Part shown: one piece after another, positions 32,539 to 43,900 of the stretch
Position numbering within the stretch: position 1 is the first letter of the stretch
Layout of the letters: every line of letters starts with the position of its first letter
Source of the DNA: Luidia sarsii
Taxonomy: Eukaryota > Echinodermata > Asteroidea > Paxillosida > Luidiidae
NCBI GenBank assembly: GCA_949987565.1
Contig: OX465113.1
Coordinates: 9,565,942 to 9,629,941, forward strand
Direction of reading: 5' to 3'
Length of the DNA stretch: 64,000 nt
Position numbers and translations under genes: made by a program
Notes under the pieces: model-generated
Databases searched by the model: none
The model's input: the letters and a program-made list of their open reading frames with translations, nothing else
What the model was told of the DNA's origin: nothing

Positions 32539-34949
32539 TAATTTGTACTGTATGCTCAAAGAGGACTTGTCATCATTTTTTTAATTTTTTTTTTCAGGAG
32601 AGATCGAGAGGAGCAGGCTGGCATTGGCTGTCGCGCCCAGCGGAACCTGCTCCTGCAGGTCGCTCCGGAGTCACGGGGCCCCCCGGGGGTCGCCCTGGGG
32701 TCGGCGGGTCCCCCAGGGGTCTCCCCTGATCCCCGGGGTGAGGGCGACGGATCGCGAGAGGAGGCCGCCGGGGGCGCGGTCTACGAGCCCAAGCCCACCA
32801 TCCAGGAGCTCTGCCGGAACGTGGACGCCTTCCTGTTCGTAGTGGACGCGTCGGCCGGACCGGAGGCCCGCAAAAGTAAGGACCCACAGCTTGCCAACTT
32901 AACCACTTCGCGCCAAATCAGTAGCAATACGAATCAGAACAAAGCAATACATGTACGTATCAGTACAAAGCCCCTTTTTGACATGATCTGCAAGATTAGC
33001 AGCAGTAATTGTGCAACTGTGGGACCTTAACTGTGGATGATCGAGGGATACCGCGCTGCTGCTGAAAGCACGCCGGGGACATTGTGTTGGCATGCAACAC
33101 AGCCCAACAGTCGTCGGTCAGGCAGTGGAATTCCACCCACATTCTTCACCGCAATCTGTACGCTCGGTTGTGGCCGACCAACTCGAAGATTTGACTGCCT
33201 GGAGTGGAGGCTGGAGTCTGCGGTCGAGGATTGACAGCACTGTACACGCACACACAAGTCCGTTACGCTCCATTGACGACGCACAATGGGCCCTTTTTTT
33301 GAACGGATAATCTCGTGACAAAAGCCACAACGACGTCCGAATTGTGCCAGGTTTTACTCTCTTGTACCATAGTATACCCTTATCTTTCACAGAAATATGT
33401 TGTTCCGATTGTTTTAGCAAGATTTGATTTCATCAATCTCATCGTAATTTAAGATCAATCGCAAGGCGATGGGAGATGCACATGAAACCATACGACCACA
33501 ATTTTCACAGGTGTGCTATTTCATGCATATGTTGGATCAGACAACTTTATGGATGCCTTTCTTTGACCTCAGCCAATGTTGTGTAGGGGCTTCAAGTGGG
33601 GGCCTACCCAAGTACCTATCTTCGCAATGGGTCGGGGCACCAGTCAAAAGCAATTTGAATCCATCCCCTGATTATTCCTACTGCACAAAGCGGCACTTAA
33701 TGGCGGCGCTTTTTACATGTTGTTTTCTAGTGGCCATTGAGTCGCGGCCTGAGCTGTTTGCCCTGATGGACGGCCGCTGGACGGCCTCGCGGTGCCCGCT
33801 GGTCATTCTGTCCTGCATCCCCAAGAGGGACACCCCACGGGTGCCTTGCGTCACGCTGGCAAAAGAGCTGAATTTGCATAGACTGGACAGGACTTGGAAG
33901 GTAAGGCCTACCCCTTAATCATGAGAAAGCTGTACGGATAATGAATGTAAAACAGCTAATCAACCCAATGTAATCCAATCCAATCCAATCTAACCCAGTC
34001 CATTTCAACCAATTCCAACTTAACCCAACCCAACCAACCCATCCCAACCCAACCAACCCATCCCAACCCAACCCAGCCCAGCCCAACCCATCCCAACCCA
34101 TCCCAACCCAACCCAACCTAACCCAACCCAACCAAGCACAACCCAACCCATCCCAACCCAACCCAACCTAAGCCAACCCAACCCAACCCAACTCAACCAA
34201 TTCCACCCCAACCAACCCAACCAATCCCAACCCATCCCAACCCATCCCAACCCAACCCAGCCCATCACAACCAGCCCAACCCAGCCCAACCCATCCCAAC
34301 CCAAACCAACCCAACCCAACCCAATCCAACCCAACACAACCCATCCCATCCCAACCCATCCCAAACCACCCCAACCAAACCCAACCCAACCCAACCCAAT
34401 CCAACCCAACCTAATCCAACCAAACCAATTCCATCCCAAACCAAACCAAACCAAACCAACCAAACCAAACCAAACCAAACCAAACCAAACCAACCAAACC
34501 AAACCAAACCAAACCAAACCAAACCAAACCAAACCAAACCAAACCAAACCAACCAAACCAAACCAAACCAAACCAAACCAAACCAAACCAAACCAAACCA
34601 AACCAAACCAAACCAAACCAAACCAAACCAAACCAGACCAAACCAAACCAAACCAAACCAAACCAACATAACCCAACCCAACCCAACCCAACCAATTCCA
34701 TCCCAAACCAAACAAAACTGAACCGACCTGACCCGACCAACCATTTAACCTAACTCAGCCTAACTCAGCCCAACCCAGCCAACCAAAATGAATGTAACAT
34801 TGTGCAATACAAAAAAAAACCAATTGATTAACTCGCATGACCCAATTTTCTCCATGCATTTCTTGTAGATGTTCGACGCCACTGTGACTGACATGTCAGG
34901 GGTCCTGGAAGCTGTCACCTGGTTGGTCGAAAGTACTCAGGGAAGGTAG
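27372..34949 (+). CDS. FBXO4: F-box only protein 4 (seven exons, 515 aa)
   Basis: Substrate-receptor subunit of an SCF (SKP1-CUL1-F-box) ubiquitin ligase; the vertebrate protein targets TRF1 and has been linked to cyclin D1. Exons: 27372-27881, 28662-28873, 30646-30863, 31928-32006, 32598-32875, 33731-33900, 34869-34949; all have GT/AG ends and phases agree. Residues 1-165 are a low-complexity Ser/Gly/Ala leader not found in vertebrates (387 aa in human). The F-box follows (LPVQVLLHIFSYLG, about 169-215). Then comes the atypical GTPase-like domain: VVMFGPGLES (276-285), RDREEQAG, NVDAFLFVVDAS, PLVILSCI (455-462) and LAKELNLH. A Gly/Pro-rich insert sits inside exon 5. The match to FBXO4 is by order and motif, and I am confident of it. 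Confidence 0.92.
27965..28195. repeat. Two adjacent inverted repeats in FBXO4 intron 1
   Basis: CTGTAGTCCGAGTAACT (27,973) pairs with GTTACTCGGACTACAGT (28,050). GTAACAGTAGTTGCAGTAAC (28,118) pairs with the complementary stretch ending at 28,192. The first motif, GGTGACTTGTC-GG followed by AAGTTACTCGGACTA, recurs at 26,228-26,260 and, diverged and inverted, at 51,925-51,955, so it is a dispersed MITE-like end. Confidence 0.6.
28980..29570. repeat. 16-bp minisatellite ending in an inverted block (FBXO4 intron 2)
   Basis: About 29 units of ACCAACTCGGTCCGTG run from 28,980 to 29,450. From 29,473 to 29,568 the same unit continues inverted (GGACCGAGTTGGT), so the intron RNA can form a long hairpin. 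The periodic Trp/Ser/Arg translations on the minus strand are artefacts. Confidence 0.9.
29725..30060 (-). pseudogene. Non-LTR retrotransposon C-terminal fragment
   Basis: The minus strand reads LSLFYRYFHGRYAE, SSIVPPVRTFARNTR, ASHPFTASF and NSFFPRTATLWNSLP, the characteristic terminal segment of many animal LINE reverse-transcriptase proteins of the L2/CR1/Jockey type. The preceding LLDRIQPRAINLIG is in another frame, so it is frameshifted. It lies antisense in FBXO4 intron 2. Confidence 0.75.
30161..30535 (+). mobile_element. TIR element (family C) with ACACAACATTGG ends
   Basis: It starts AAAGCCTCTACACAACATTGG-type and ends CCAATGTTGTGTAGGGGCTTT, with TTTAA/TTAA at the edges. It is distantly related to MITE family B. 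A fragment of the same right half is at 33,490-33,605 in intron 5. It ends 110 bp before FBXO4 exon 3. Confidence 0.65.
31064..31215. mobile_element. PLE-type end, inverted hammerhead-like pair
   Basis: ATGCAAATCTCAAAATTTAG is followed by CGTTTCGATCCTATCAGGAC and then by the inverted GCCTTTGAGAAAGGTCCTGC, AGGATCAAAACGTCAGG. Further single copies lie at 31,725-31,775 and 31,820-31,865, all in FBXO4 intron 3. Confidence 0.6.
31340..31910 (+). repeat. GAATATTCAGT tandem repeat (FBXO4 intron 3)
   Basis: About fifteen copies of ATGAATATTCAGTGGG-type words at 25-40 bp spacing are interrupted by two hammerhead-like PLE fragments. GAATATTC is itself palindromic. Confidence 0.75.
32347..32537 (+). 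repeat. (GAA/GAG)n microsatellite (FBXO4 intron 4)
   Basis: About 190 bases of pure purine on the plus strand end about 60 bp before exon 5. Long GAA tracts in sense orientation can form triplexes and impede transcription. The Lys/Glu-rich and Phe-rich translations are not genes. Confidence 0.92.
33285..33345 (-). repeat. 60-bp dispersed element, copy 2
   Basis: Reverse complement of 303-362 (GGGCCC, GATAATCTCGTGACAAAAGC, CAACGACGTC). It sits in FBXO4 intron 5, downstream of a GC-moderate unique stretch (33,030-33,285) with no gene I can recognise. Confidence 0.55.
33490..33605 (+). mobile_element. TIR element family C, right-end fragment
   Basis: TTTTCACAGGTGTGCTATTT, CATATGTTGGATCAG and CCAATGTTGTGTAGGGGCTT repeat the end of the 30,161-30,535 element. 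Confidence 0.6.
33950..34785. repeat. (CCCAA)n/(CCAAA)n pentamer array (FBXO4 intron 6)
   Basis: About 830 bases are nearly free of G on the plus strand. Outer parts are CCCAA/CCATCC pentamers; the centre (34,437-34,665) is regular CCAAA. The minus strand carries GGGTT runs that can form G-quadruplexes. Gly/Leu/Trp/Val-rich frames on the minus strand are artefacts. Confidence 0.93.
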
Positions 34950-35303
34950 TCTTCAGCCAGTCACAACACAGCTTTCATATCATGGACCAGCGCACCTGTA
35001 AAATATGTCATTACTTACATGTCAAAGCTACCAAACCGATTCAAACCTTCTTAGTGTTCATAGATTTTGTTTCTACTTGAAAAATTGTATATACAGTATT
35101 TATATTATATTAAATTTGATTTCACCTTTAACAACAAACTGTGTATTTTAGATTTTCAGATGAATCTGTATAAATTATTTTTAATTTGGAAGAAAAAAAT
35201 AGAGACCTGAATGAGATCTTTACACAGATGTTATTTTTGTAGATATGTGCAATGTGTTATTTATTGGGCTATTTTTCATCACGTACAAGCACCAGATTGA
35301 ATT

Positions 35304-35309
35304 AATAAA
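35304..35309 (+). terminator. FBXO4 polyadenylation signal
   Basis: AATAAA lies 355 bases after the FBXO4 stop in AT-rich sequence. It is the first canonical signal I saw downstream on the plus strand. Confidence 0.6.
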
Positions 35310-35875
35310 CACGACAATATGTCATGTGTCGCAAGCAATCCTCAAAGTCTATTCTTCCCATTTTTTTGCCTGATTTGGGTAGTTTGTATCAGACCAGTGG
35401 AGGTAGAGGTTAGTAGCAAAGGACCCAACTAACTTGACAGAAATGGGTATAACTGCTGACAATGCAAGATATCAGACGAATTTACCATCATTGCAATGTT
35501 TGTTTTTTTAAAGGGTCTGACCTTAAGATCTGTTTTGTCTTGATTCAAGCCTCAGACTCTCTAAAGCCGTGTCCCAATTGAACTTAACCCTAATGCTTTG
35601 CACCTCCCGTACAGGACACACACTGTATACCACAATTTACCACAGTGCCCACAGGGGTGTAGGCTCACATACCACAAGATATGACAAAAAACATGATGTG
35701 GTACATGTATGTTGTGGTGTATGGCCCTTATCCTCCCACAGGAAAAACCATGTGTGGTTAATTGTGGTTTCAATGTCAGTTAGGGTTAATTTGTGTGTGA
35801 AATCACCGCAAAGGCTCAAGAATGACCAAATTAAAATCCTGACTAAATAGAATGGCAACAGAAATCTTCTGCAGC

Positions 35876-36140
35876 ACCGTGACTTGAACCTGAGACCACT
35901 GGTTTTGCATACCAGTGCTCTTTACCATCTGAGCTATCCAGCCCTTAGATGGAAGTCTCCCTAAATAGTCAACTAGTCTTTGCCGTGGCTGGGGCGCCAG
36001 TCAGAGGCAATCCAACCATTAACTGCTGTATATCTCCAGAGATCACAAACCTGCTTCCATTCAGATGCAAACAACAAATTGTTGTAAACCTGGCTGCAGC
36101 AGTTCGAGGATCACACATTTTCTAGCACTTTTGAAAAATC
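35876..36140 (-). mobile_element. Full SINE family A (minus)
   Basis: Minus-strand order: TGTGATCC, GTTTACAACAATTTGTTG, TTTGCATCTGAATGG, GGCGCC, AAGACTAGTTGACTATTT, GGGCTGGATAGCTCAGATGG, GGTATGCAAAACCAGTGGTC, and a diverged B box. It lies in the intergenic space after FBXO4. Confidence 0.7.
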
Positions 36141-36149
36141 TCTAAAGTT

Positions 36150-36230
36150 TGAGGGCCTGATGTTTCGATCCTAGCAGGACCTTTTTCAAAGAACGTTTCG
36201 ATCTAAGCAGGACCTTTCTCAATGCATTGC
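36150..36230 (-). repeat. Hammerhead-like PLE fragments (two)
   Basis: GAGGGCCTGATGTTTCGATC, CTAGCAGGACCTTTTTC and again GTTTCGATCTAAGCAGGACC. These are tandem partial copies beside the SINE. Confidence 0.5.
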
Positions 36231-36559
36231 AGGTCATTTAAGTCAGCAGTTTGCGAAAGTTTTTTTTTTTTTAATTCAATTCCATTTTGAAAAATGGATC
36301 GGGACTTTTGAGACAATTGAAATCCAACAGGAATGGAACCATCGCTTGAGTGACACGACCTTCAAGATCCAATGCATCTTGACCCTGTTAAAAAAAATCC
36401 TCAAAAAAGGGGCATACTTCCTTCATCCTCATTTGTTCAATAACAGTAGTCTTTATTGTCCACAAGTACAAAAATTAAATATCAAAAAGAATATGCTAGA
36501 CTCAAAGCGAAAAATTTCCAACTGACTCATCCAATCTAGCAAATGTTGTGAATTTTCCG

Positions 36560-36980
36560 GGATTTTTTTTTTTTTTTCAAGCCCCCACCCAAACAGAAGG
36601 GAAATTCAGTTCACCAACCCACATTCATTCCACATGCGCTAAAGACAAAAGCCATTTCCGCACAGGACTTTTTTTTGGGGGGGGGAGACTAACCGAGCAA
36701 ATGGGTAACTTGATCATTTTAAGTCCAGTGCGTGAGTGCGGACAGCCCACGTAACTTTGCCAGTTCAAATTGGGTAAGTTAATTGAACCGACTGACTTCT
36801 GCCCGGTTAAATCGACCAGGACAGTTTTAAAAGTCCAGTGCGGACACGATGTCTCATTCCTTTGTGGTTATCTACTCATGTCAATAACCCAAGTGCGAAC
36901 ACCGGTAAGATTTAACCATTGGAATGTCACCCACGGTCTCACTAAGAAACAAAGTTCAGTGCGAACACGGCTAAAGTCCA
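36560..36980. other. Unassigned repeat-like stretch
   Basis: Words such as CCAGTGCG-GGAC, GTGCGAACAC and AGTTCAGTGCGAACAC recur at 80-120 bp spacing, suggesting a decayed fold-back element. No coding or RNA gene was seen from 35,350 to 40,950. Confidence 0.35.
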
Positions 36981-37468
36981 ATAGTTAGCCACGATCCAAA
37001 CTTTCTCCCATGGGAAGGTATAGATTTTCAGAAGCCCCACTGGGCCACCATTTTGGTCACTTTTCTGGCCAGATTCCATGTTTCACAAGCTGCAGGCCAG
37101 CAGACTCGTACGAGTCGAGCCGTGCGATAGTGAATTACCAATTATTTGACACAACCTAAAAATAAAATTAAGTGCTACACAAAAATAATGCCAACCATTA
37201 TGCATAAATAATACAAAGATTGTGAGTTGAGCCACAAAATAGATCTTCACTAATTGTTAAAAGGTGATTACAATTTGTTAAAACTTTAATCAAAGATATG
37301 ATCCATCAGGTTTCTCGGGTAGACTAGAGCTACCCCCAAGGGTGACGTTTGGTGGTCTCCAACAAGAATTGAGCGGACGGTTTGCAGTGACACCACGTAA
37401 CTCTTTTGGGAAGGAGTGCGTGGCTCTTTTCAGGGCCACGCACTCCTCAGGAGAGATGCGTTACATGA

Positions 37469-37710
37469 GCCCTTTTCCAAAACCCGGCATAGGCTCAGGC
37501 TCTGGCTTTGTCTTGCTTTCTTCCTTCCATTTTTAAGTACAAGGCATGAAAACGGGAGGCCTTTGGCTTCCTTCTGGAATATTACACTGCACTTATAAAG
37601 AAGAATCCAAAGCTTTAATTTCAACAAAGAACTCCAACCTAAGTTTTTAGCTTCTGGGTAACAGAGACAAAGCCGGAGCCAAAGCCTAGGCCGGGTTTTG
37701 AAAAAAGGGC
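37469..37710. mobile_element. Fold-back MITE, about 240 bp
   Basis: The left arm GCCCTTTTCCAAAACCCGGC, AGGCTC-GGCTCTGGCTTTGTC is the inverse of the right arm GACAAAGCCGGAGCC, AGCCTAGGCCGGG, TTTTGAAAAAAGGGC. A hairpin of GGAGTGCGTGGC and GCCACGCACTCC lies just left (37,408-37,447), next to a TTGCAGTGACACCACGTAAC word from the hammerhead repeat family. Confidence 0.65.
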
Positions 37711-38111
37711 CATGGTGTTGCAGCAAACCTTCCACGTGGTACTTCCACCGTGCAAAGTCTGAAGTCTTAGCCACAAAAGAATCGGATCTACTGTGTTAGT
37801 GTGGCCCGGTGCTCTGAACCTCTGTGCACTTTTTGTCGCACAGCGTAACTCTTAACCCTAACTGAAATTGCTGGGGAGAAACACACGAAGAATGGTAAGT
37901 GGAAACAAGTCTTGATCGTGGCGGCCAAAAATGCACCCCAAAGTAAACCCCTTGCCTCCACGCCGGGTAAGTTAGGGCAGTAACGACTTCAGAGCCGACC
38001 TGGTATACACCCAGGGAAGCTTATTGAAGGCACCAGCTGCTATACTGATGGATTCCTGTCTACAGAAGACCCCTCTATGGGAGCTGCCATTGCTCAGGGT
38101 CAGTCACGTTT

Positions 38112-38293
38112 AGTTTGCGGCGAAACCATGTACAATTCTCTCTTTTGTGAGTATGTGTGGTTTAAACAGTATACTCTGTCAGTCTCCTAAAGATGAACAG
38201 AGCATACTGTTCGAAACATCGAGTTCCTCCGGTTCTTTTCAGAACCACACATACTCACAAAACATAATTGTTCATGGTGTTGCCGCTAAACCT
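38112..38293. mobile_element. Inverted pair of hammerhead-like PLE-type ends
   Basis: GTTTGCGGCGAAACCATG and TGTGAGTATGTGTGG pair with AACCACACATACTCACA and CATGGTGTTGCCGCTAAAC. Between them, a decayed core (CTAAAGATGAACAGAGCATA, then CTGTTCGAAACATCGAG) replaces CTGATGA. Same layout as at 24,681 and 41,221. Confidence 0.6.
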
Positions 38294-38759
38294 ATTCTCA
38301 CCGTGAAAACCTTCAAATCTCATCCAACTTTAGGTAATCCGTGACATCAACGCGTCAATGCAAAATAAGTAAATTGCAATCTTGCGAATCATTGCCACGG
38401 AAACGTGATAATCAGACAAAAAACACACTCCCCCCCAAAAAAAAAAACATTAACCAACAAAATCAAAACATAAAGAATAGTACATGATCACAAACCATGA
38501 TTTCAAAATTAAGAATTATGGCAGAATCATTAAAAAAACCCACGTTAATAGCAATTTCCAGTCACGCATCAAGTTTGTCCCACATTTATTGGGAGCAAAC
38601 GTTCATTTGCCAACGGTTTCCTTCGTGTGGATTAAAAGTTTCGTGGAAATAGATCAAGAGGTTCCAAAATGTTGGAGGAAAAACCTGTTGGGCTTGGACG
38701 GGCGTGATTCGATTTTTCAAAACTACGAGTTCTTCTCACATTGACTGGTCAAAATTCAT

Positions 38760-39190
38760 TTGTGCTGATGCTGGGCGCAAACTTTAGGACTTCTTTTAGG
38801 CAATCTTAGAGTTTGCACATGCTGCATCGCACAATCCAAAATCCTCCCAAACCCTAAGATTTGATGGTTTACTAAGATTCCGGAGGATGGATGGCCAAAA
38901 TGCAGCGTTTGATTGCGGGAGGATGCACTGTCACCAGCCAGAATGCTATATCCTGCAATGTTTAGGTTCGGCCGTGCAGAAATCAACCCTGCATTTTTCG
39001 CTTACGATGATCCACACTGCCTCCAAATGCCACTGAATTCCTCCTTCAACCATTAGCAGTATGGGGAGAAAGATTTTTGCAGGATTAAGGTTGTGGTCAT
39101 CCCCCTCATAATAGACTTCACTCAACAAATCCCAAATGATTTTGGAGGATTGCAAATGTGGCCAGTGGCGTTTTGTTTTTTTGGGCAGGA
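38760..39190. repeat. Diverged GCAGGATT/GGAGGATG repeat
   Basis: Scattered TTTGCAGGATTAAGG, GGGCAGGATTGAGG and GGGAGGATGCACTG words resemble the array at 1-560. The repeat is too diverged to define a unit. Confidence 0.4.
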
Positions 39191-39921
39191 TTGAGGCCGT
39201 GTCCTAGCAAGAGGGTCAGGGTTAGACTCGGGGTCAGGGGTCGGGTGGTCCAGCCTAGCCTTATCCTCACCCCTGACCACCAAGTTGAAAGTTTGCGCAA
39301 GGCACCTGCCACAATTGGGCAAGGTTTAAAACTGTGAGCGAAACTTTTTATTCATTTTTTTTTTACAAAATTGCAGAAAAATTTACGAGACAGGACCAAA
39401 AGGCGACAGAAATTCATTCCCAATTTTCCCTCAAAATTGTTGTTTTTCATCCAGTACTCTGTAAGGCAAGTAGAGGACCACATCAACCCCTCCCCTCCCC
39501 CTCCCCCCACCAAAAACATTTGCACGAGAATTTTACTTCAAAGCCAGTCGACAACATTTCAAACCAACGTTTCCAGTCAATTTCAAAAACCCAGTACTGC
39601 ACGATCACGAGAGAAAAAAACAAATTCTTCTCTAGTCTAAGATTAAAGTACACTTAAAAGGTCATCTAGTTTCATTTCAGTTTTTTTTTTTTTAAGGAAT
39701 ATACCCAAATGACCATTTTAAGTGGTCTCTCCACGTAATTCCATTTTGGAAAAAAACTTTTACAAAGTTTTGCACGAAAAAGGAAGAAAAGTTCAAAGGG
39801 AGCAATGCTTAGCAATTTTTAGTTTGTCTCGGTTGCGCTTTAAACCAGAAGTACAGAGCCCCAAAGAGAAAAATAAAGGAGACATACAACCATGTTGAAA
39901 ACTTCTCACTGACTTATCAGA

Positions 39922-40110
39922 GGCCCAATACAACATTAGGAAGATCGGACCACATCAATGTCCACAAATTTTCTTCTAATTTACACAGTTTGTAGATGGT
40001 CATGACAGAATCCTCATGTTGAAATCTTACGATCTGGGATGCTGTACTTTTTTTGAGAAATCTTCACTCAAACATAGACAAATAGTTTTTATCTCGTGAA
40101 ATAAATTAAT
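39922..40110 (+). mobile_element. MITE family B, truncated copy
   Basis: GGCCCAATACAACATTAGG start, GTCCACAAATTTTCTTC and ACATAGACAAATAGTTTTTA follow the family order and then break off. Confidence 0.6.
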
Positions 40111-40189
40111 AAACCCATTAGGAATGCCAGTGGTGCTGAAACTTTCCCCTCAGCTACGGCAACTTAACAGCACACACAATGTGATACAA

Positions 40190-40673
40190 GGGCCGTTCCC
40201 ACTACGAAAATAATCGCGATTTGAATCGCAATTCAAAAACCGGGTTTTTTTTGTCATGTCCACACAGGCCAAATAATCGCATTGCAAATAAACGCGGGCC
40301 GATTGCGGTTAGCATGTAGTCGCGCTGCACAAGCGGGAATGGCGGGACTCGCTGAGGAACGTAAACAAACCCTGTGCTGCACTTCCTGGCAGTAAGCTGC
40401 TGCCAGGAAATGACATGCTTGCGCAATGCATCGTGGGCTTTTAAAAAAAAAAAACAGTGCGATTTGAGCGGAGCGTTCCCACACACATCGCGTCGCAAAT
40501 AAACGCGATTATTTGAAAAAAATCTCACTCTTGGTGGAGTCTGAATCGCGATTCAAATCCCACTAATAACCGCGTTTATTGTGTCCCCACACGCAAAAAA
40601 AAGTGGAGTTTGAATCGAGATTCAAATCGCGATCCAAATAATCGTGTTTATTTGGTGTAGTGGGAACGGTCCT
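40190..40673. mobile_element. TIR DNA transposon with GGGCCGTTCCCACTA ends
   Basis: The left end GGGCCGTTCCCACTACG continues ATAATCGCGATTTGAATCGC. The right end reads ATTCAAATCGCGATCC, GTGTAGTGGGAACGGTCC. The inside is full of GAATCGCGATTC-type short palindromes. No transposase frame was seen. It lies 285 bp downstream of the SPTLC1 stop codon. Confidence 0.7.
40647..40652 (-). terminator. Candidate SPTLC1 polyadenylation signal inside a transposon
   Basis: The first AATAAA on the minus strand after the SPTLC1 stop (40,958) is here, about 306 bases downstream, in the right terminal repeat of the 40,190-40,673 element. A second AATAAA follows near 40,575. No AATAAA or ATTAAA was found between stop and transposon. 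Confidence 0.4.
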
Positions 40674-40957
40674 ACACTTTACAAGCCGTTCAAGGCCAAT
40701 AAACTGTCTGTCGGTGTAAACAAAAACGAGAAAAAGTTGGAACACAAGGTGGAATAACTTCCCCCGAGTGTAGCGGTAAGTTACAGCGTGGCCGCGGAAG
40801 AAAAAGTCCAACGGGAACACCACTTAAAGACTATCTAAACTATCGGCCCAAAAGTGAAGATTCTTCAGGATTTTGAGACGTCACTCTCCGATGATCAAAA
40901 CCTCTCCCGCTTTGGGAGTTGCGGGAAAAAAGAAAAGAAAAAGAGGAAACTCCGCGC

Positions 40958-43900
40958 CTACGAAGACTCATTCTGTAGAACCTCCGAGGCGACCTTTTGG
41001 ATGACCTTCATCGCCGTGGCGATCTGCTCGTCGCTGGCGGCGATGTTCACGGCGATGCGGATACTGCGAAACGGGAGAGGAGGAGGAGGATGAATGAGAC
41101 GCGAAGGCAGAGGCCGTAAAAAAAAGGACAAGATAGAAAGCTGCTCTTTCTGAATTCAGGAATAGTCAGGACACGATAAGACTTGAAGGACTGCGTGGTG
41201 GAAATACTAAGACGGTGAGAAGTTTTCGGTGACACCGTGTAGCACTTCTCTTTCAAGAAGGAGTGTGGCTCTGAAAAGAGCCGGTAGCTCAAGGTTACTC
41301 AACTCGGGCATATAATACTCTGATGATAGTTGGAATTAGCCTAAGTTGGAATCCAGCAGTCTCCTGACGACAGGCAAAGTACATACTACCCGAAACGTTG
41401 AGTTACCAGCTCTTTTCAGAGCCACACTCCTTCTTAAAAGAGAAGTGCTACTGGTACATGGTTCCACTTAATAGTCAGGACCTTAAAAAAAAAATTACTG
41501 GTAAAAAATTTGAAACAAAAATTCGTTTCTGACCTTGGAGGTGGTAGGAAGGCCTCTTCCTCCTCAAGATAGCACGCCGTCGTCAAGACAACCCCTTGGT
41601 CCAAGGCCTGGTAAAGAGAGCAAAGTTGTAAATGCCACAATGATATTATCAGGACGGACAGGCACTGGTCTGTGCATTTGTTCAAGGTGCATATTAGAAG
41701 GGAGATGTAGGCTATGACAAACATCATGTTATTCTATTCGCACTGTGTTTATCATGTAGAGCAAGGCAAACCCTCATTGAATTACATTCTCCTCGACGCA
41801 AACATCATATTCATGTTATATCTATGATGATAGGAAATGAACAAAAGCAATATCCAGTCGTACCTTATTGACTATAGACTCTAGCAAATTGTTGATTGCG
41901 GCTCGGGTCTTGTCCCCCGTCTCCCGCATGTACAGATGCTTGATGGGGGCAACAGGGTCTCCGGCCACCTTCATCTCAGCAATCCTACACACACACAAAA
42001 ATCAAACCCACAAATACAGTAAGACTGCTTGAGAAACAAGTTTCTATCAAGTCACGAGTAATGCAAGTCGAGCTCGAGTCAAAGACTCAGGGATGTAAGT
42101 GACTGACAAAGTCACTTCCCGAAAATCATCAAAGGCCAATAAATTGTGCGACTGCGAGTAAGCGCTTTATACATGACTGAGAGATTCATGGCAGGGGTGC
42201 AGGCGCCCTTCAGTTTTTAGGGTTTTAACAGATAAAAATGAGCAGTTTGAGATACCTGGTTGACATAAAAATAAAAAAAATAATTTGAAAAAAAATTAAT
42301 AAATAAAAAATAAAATCACGCCATTTCCAGAAATCCGGAAAATTCAGGAAGTCTTATTATCCCTGATCAGTCTGTCGCAAATCATTCTTGACTCAAGTCC
42401 TTTGCAACGAGCAAGCCGGATGTCAAGTCGGCATTCTGTTTCTGAATAGATACAACGTTCCGTCGATTGGGGGCAAGCCCTCACTGAACTACTTGGACGT
42501 ACTTGGAGAGCTCATCGTGGACGCGGGCCGATCGTTCTTGTAGCCGGCTGGCCATGGTGGGGTCGGTTTCCATCAGGTCTAGGGCCGCCATGGCCGCCGA
42601 GGCTAGCATCGGAGGCAGAGAGGCGGAGAAACAGTAGCCAAGCCCAGACAGGCGCTATTTTACGAGGGAAAAAAAAGGCAGAAAAGAGAGAATTATTTTT
42701 TTATATATCATTGACCAAGGACGACATCGTTAATGAAAAACAAAAATTAAAAACAATAATGTATAAAAAAAAATATAAAAATTGAAATTACAATTATTGT
42801 GAAAAAAACCAAAGCAAAACCAAAATAGAGGACAGGAAACCAAAAATGAAAAAAATGAAAATAAAAACTTACAATGAGAAAGGATAATTATTATTGTTAA
42901 AAAAATTTAATGACAAACGACAATCATTGTGAAAAAAAAATAGAATGACAAATGACAATTATTGTGTAAAGAAATTGGTCGACAAACAACAATTATTGTA
43001 CAAAGAATTGAATAGCAAACGACAACTATTGTGAAAAAAATTGAATGACAAACGACAATTATTGTGAAAAAAATGGAATGACAAAGGCCACTTTTTGTAA
43101 AAAAAATTGAATGACAAAAAACAATTATTGTGAAAAAAAAGAAAATGACAAGAACGAAAAAAGGCAACACTGACAAAAAAAAAACCATGACAATGACAGC
43201 AGCAAGATAATGCATAATGACAATGGGGACTGTAAAATGACGCTGACTGTGACAGCAGCAATGACAGCAACAATGTCACCAACCACGGCAATGAGAGGAA
43301 TGGCAACCGACCCTCCCCCAAAAAAATTCCCACAAATAGCGGCAACAGGCCGGACAGCTTGCGATACGACGACGGCCGACCGCCAAGAAAACGGTCTCCG
43401 AACCCCCTGCCGGGTCAATCTTCAGGGCTTACCTGGTGGTCGACCACGTAGCGCGAGCCCACGCAGAATCCTCCCAGGGTGCCCAGCGACGTCTCCATGG
43501 AAGCGGAGATGAGGTCAATGTCGGTCACCTGTGATTAAGCAACAAGAGTCCCAATTTGAAAAATCCACCACGGGCGGCAGTGCAGACTCTGAACATTGGT
43601 CAAATATGAATGGTCCAACCCCCAAACCAAAACCAAAACCCAACCCTAACCCCAACCCAACCTAACCCAAAACCCAATCCCAACCCCAACCCAAAACCTA
43701 ATCCAAACCCTAACCCGACCCAACCTGACTCAACCCGACCACACCCAAAACCCAACCCCAATCCGAACCGCAAACCCAACCGAGCCCTAAAGCCAATCCC
43801 TAACCCCAACCCAACCTAACCCAAAACCTAATCCAATCCCCAACCCGACCCAACCCGACCCAACCTAACACAAAACCCAACCCAACCCGACTCAAAAGCC

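Noticed and set aside
32296..32584. Lys-rich (plus) and Phe-rich (minus) frames
   Set aside because: Translations of the GAA microsatellite within FBXO4 intron 4.
34020..34744. Gly/Leu/Trp/Val-rich minus-strand frames, up to 231 codons
   Set aside because: Translations of the CCAAA/CCCAA pentamer array; overlapping frames are all open and no domain is present.
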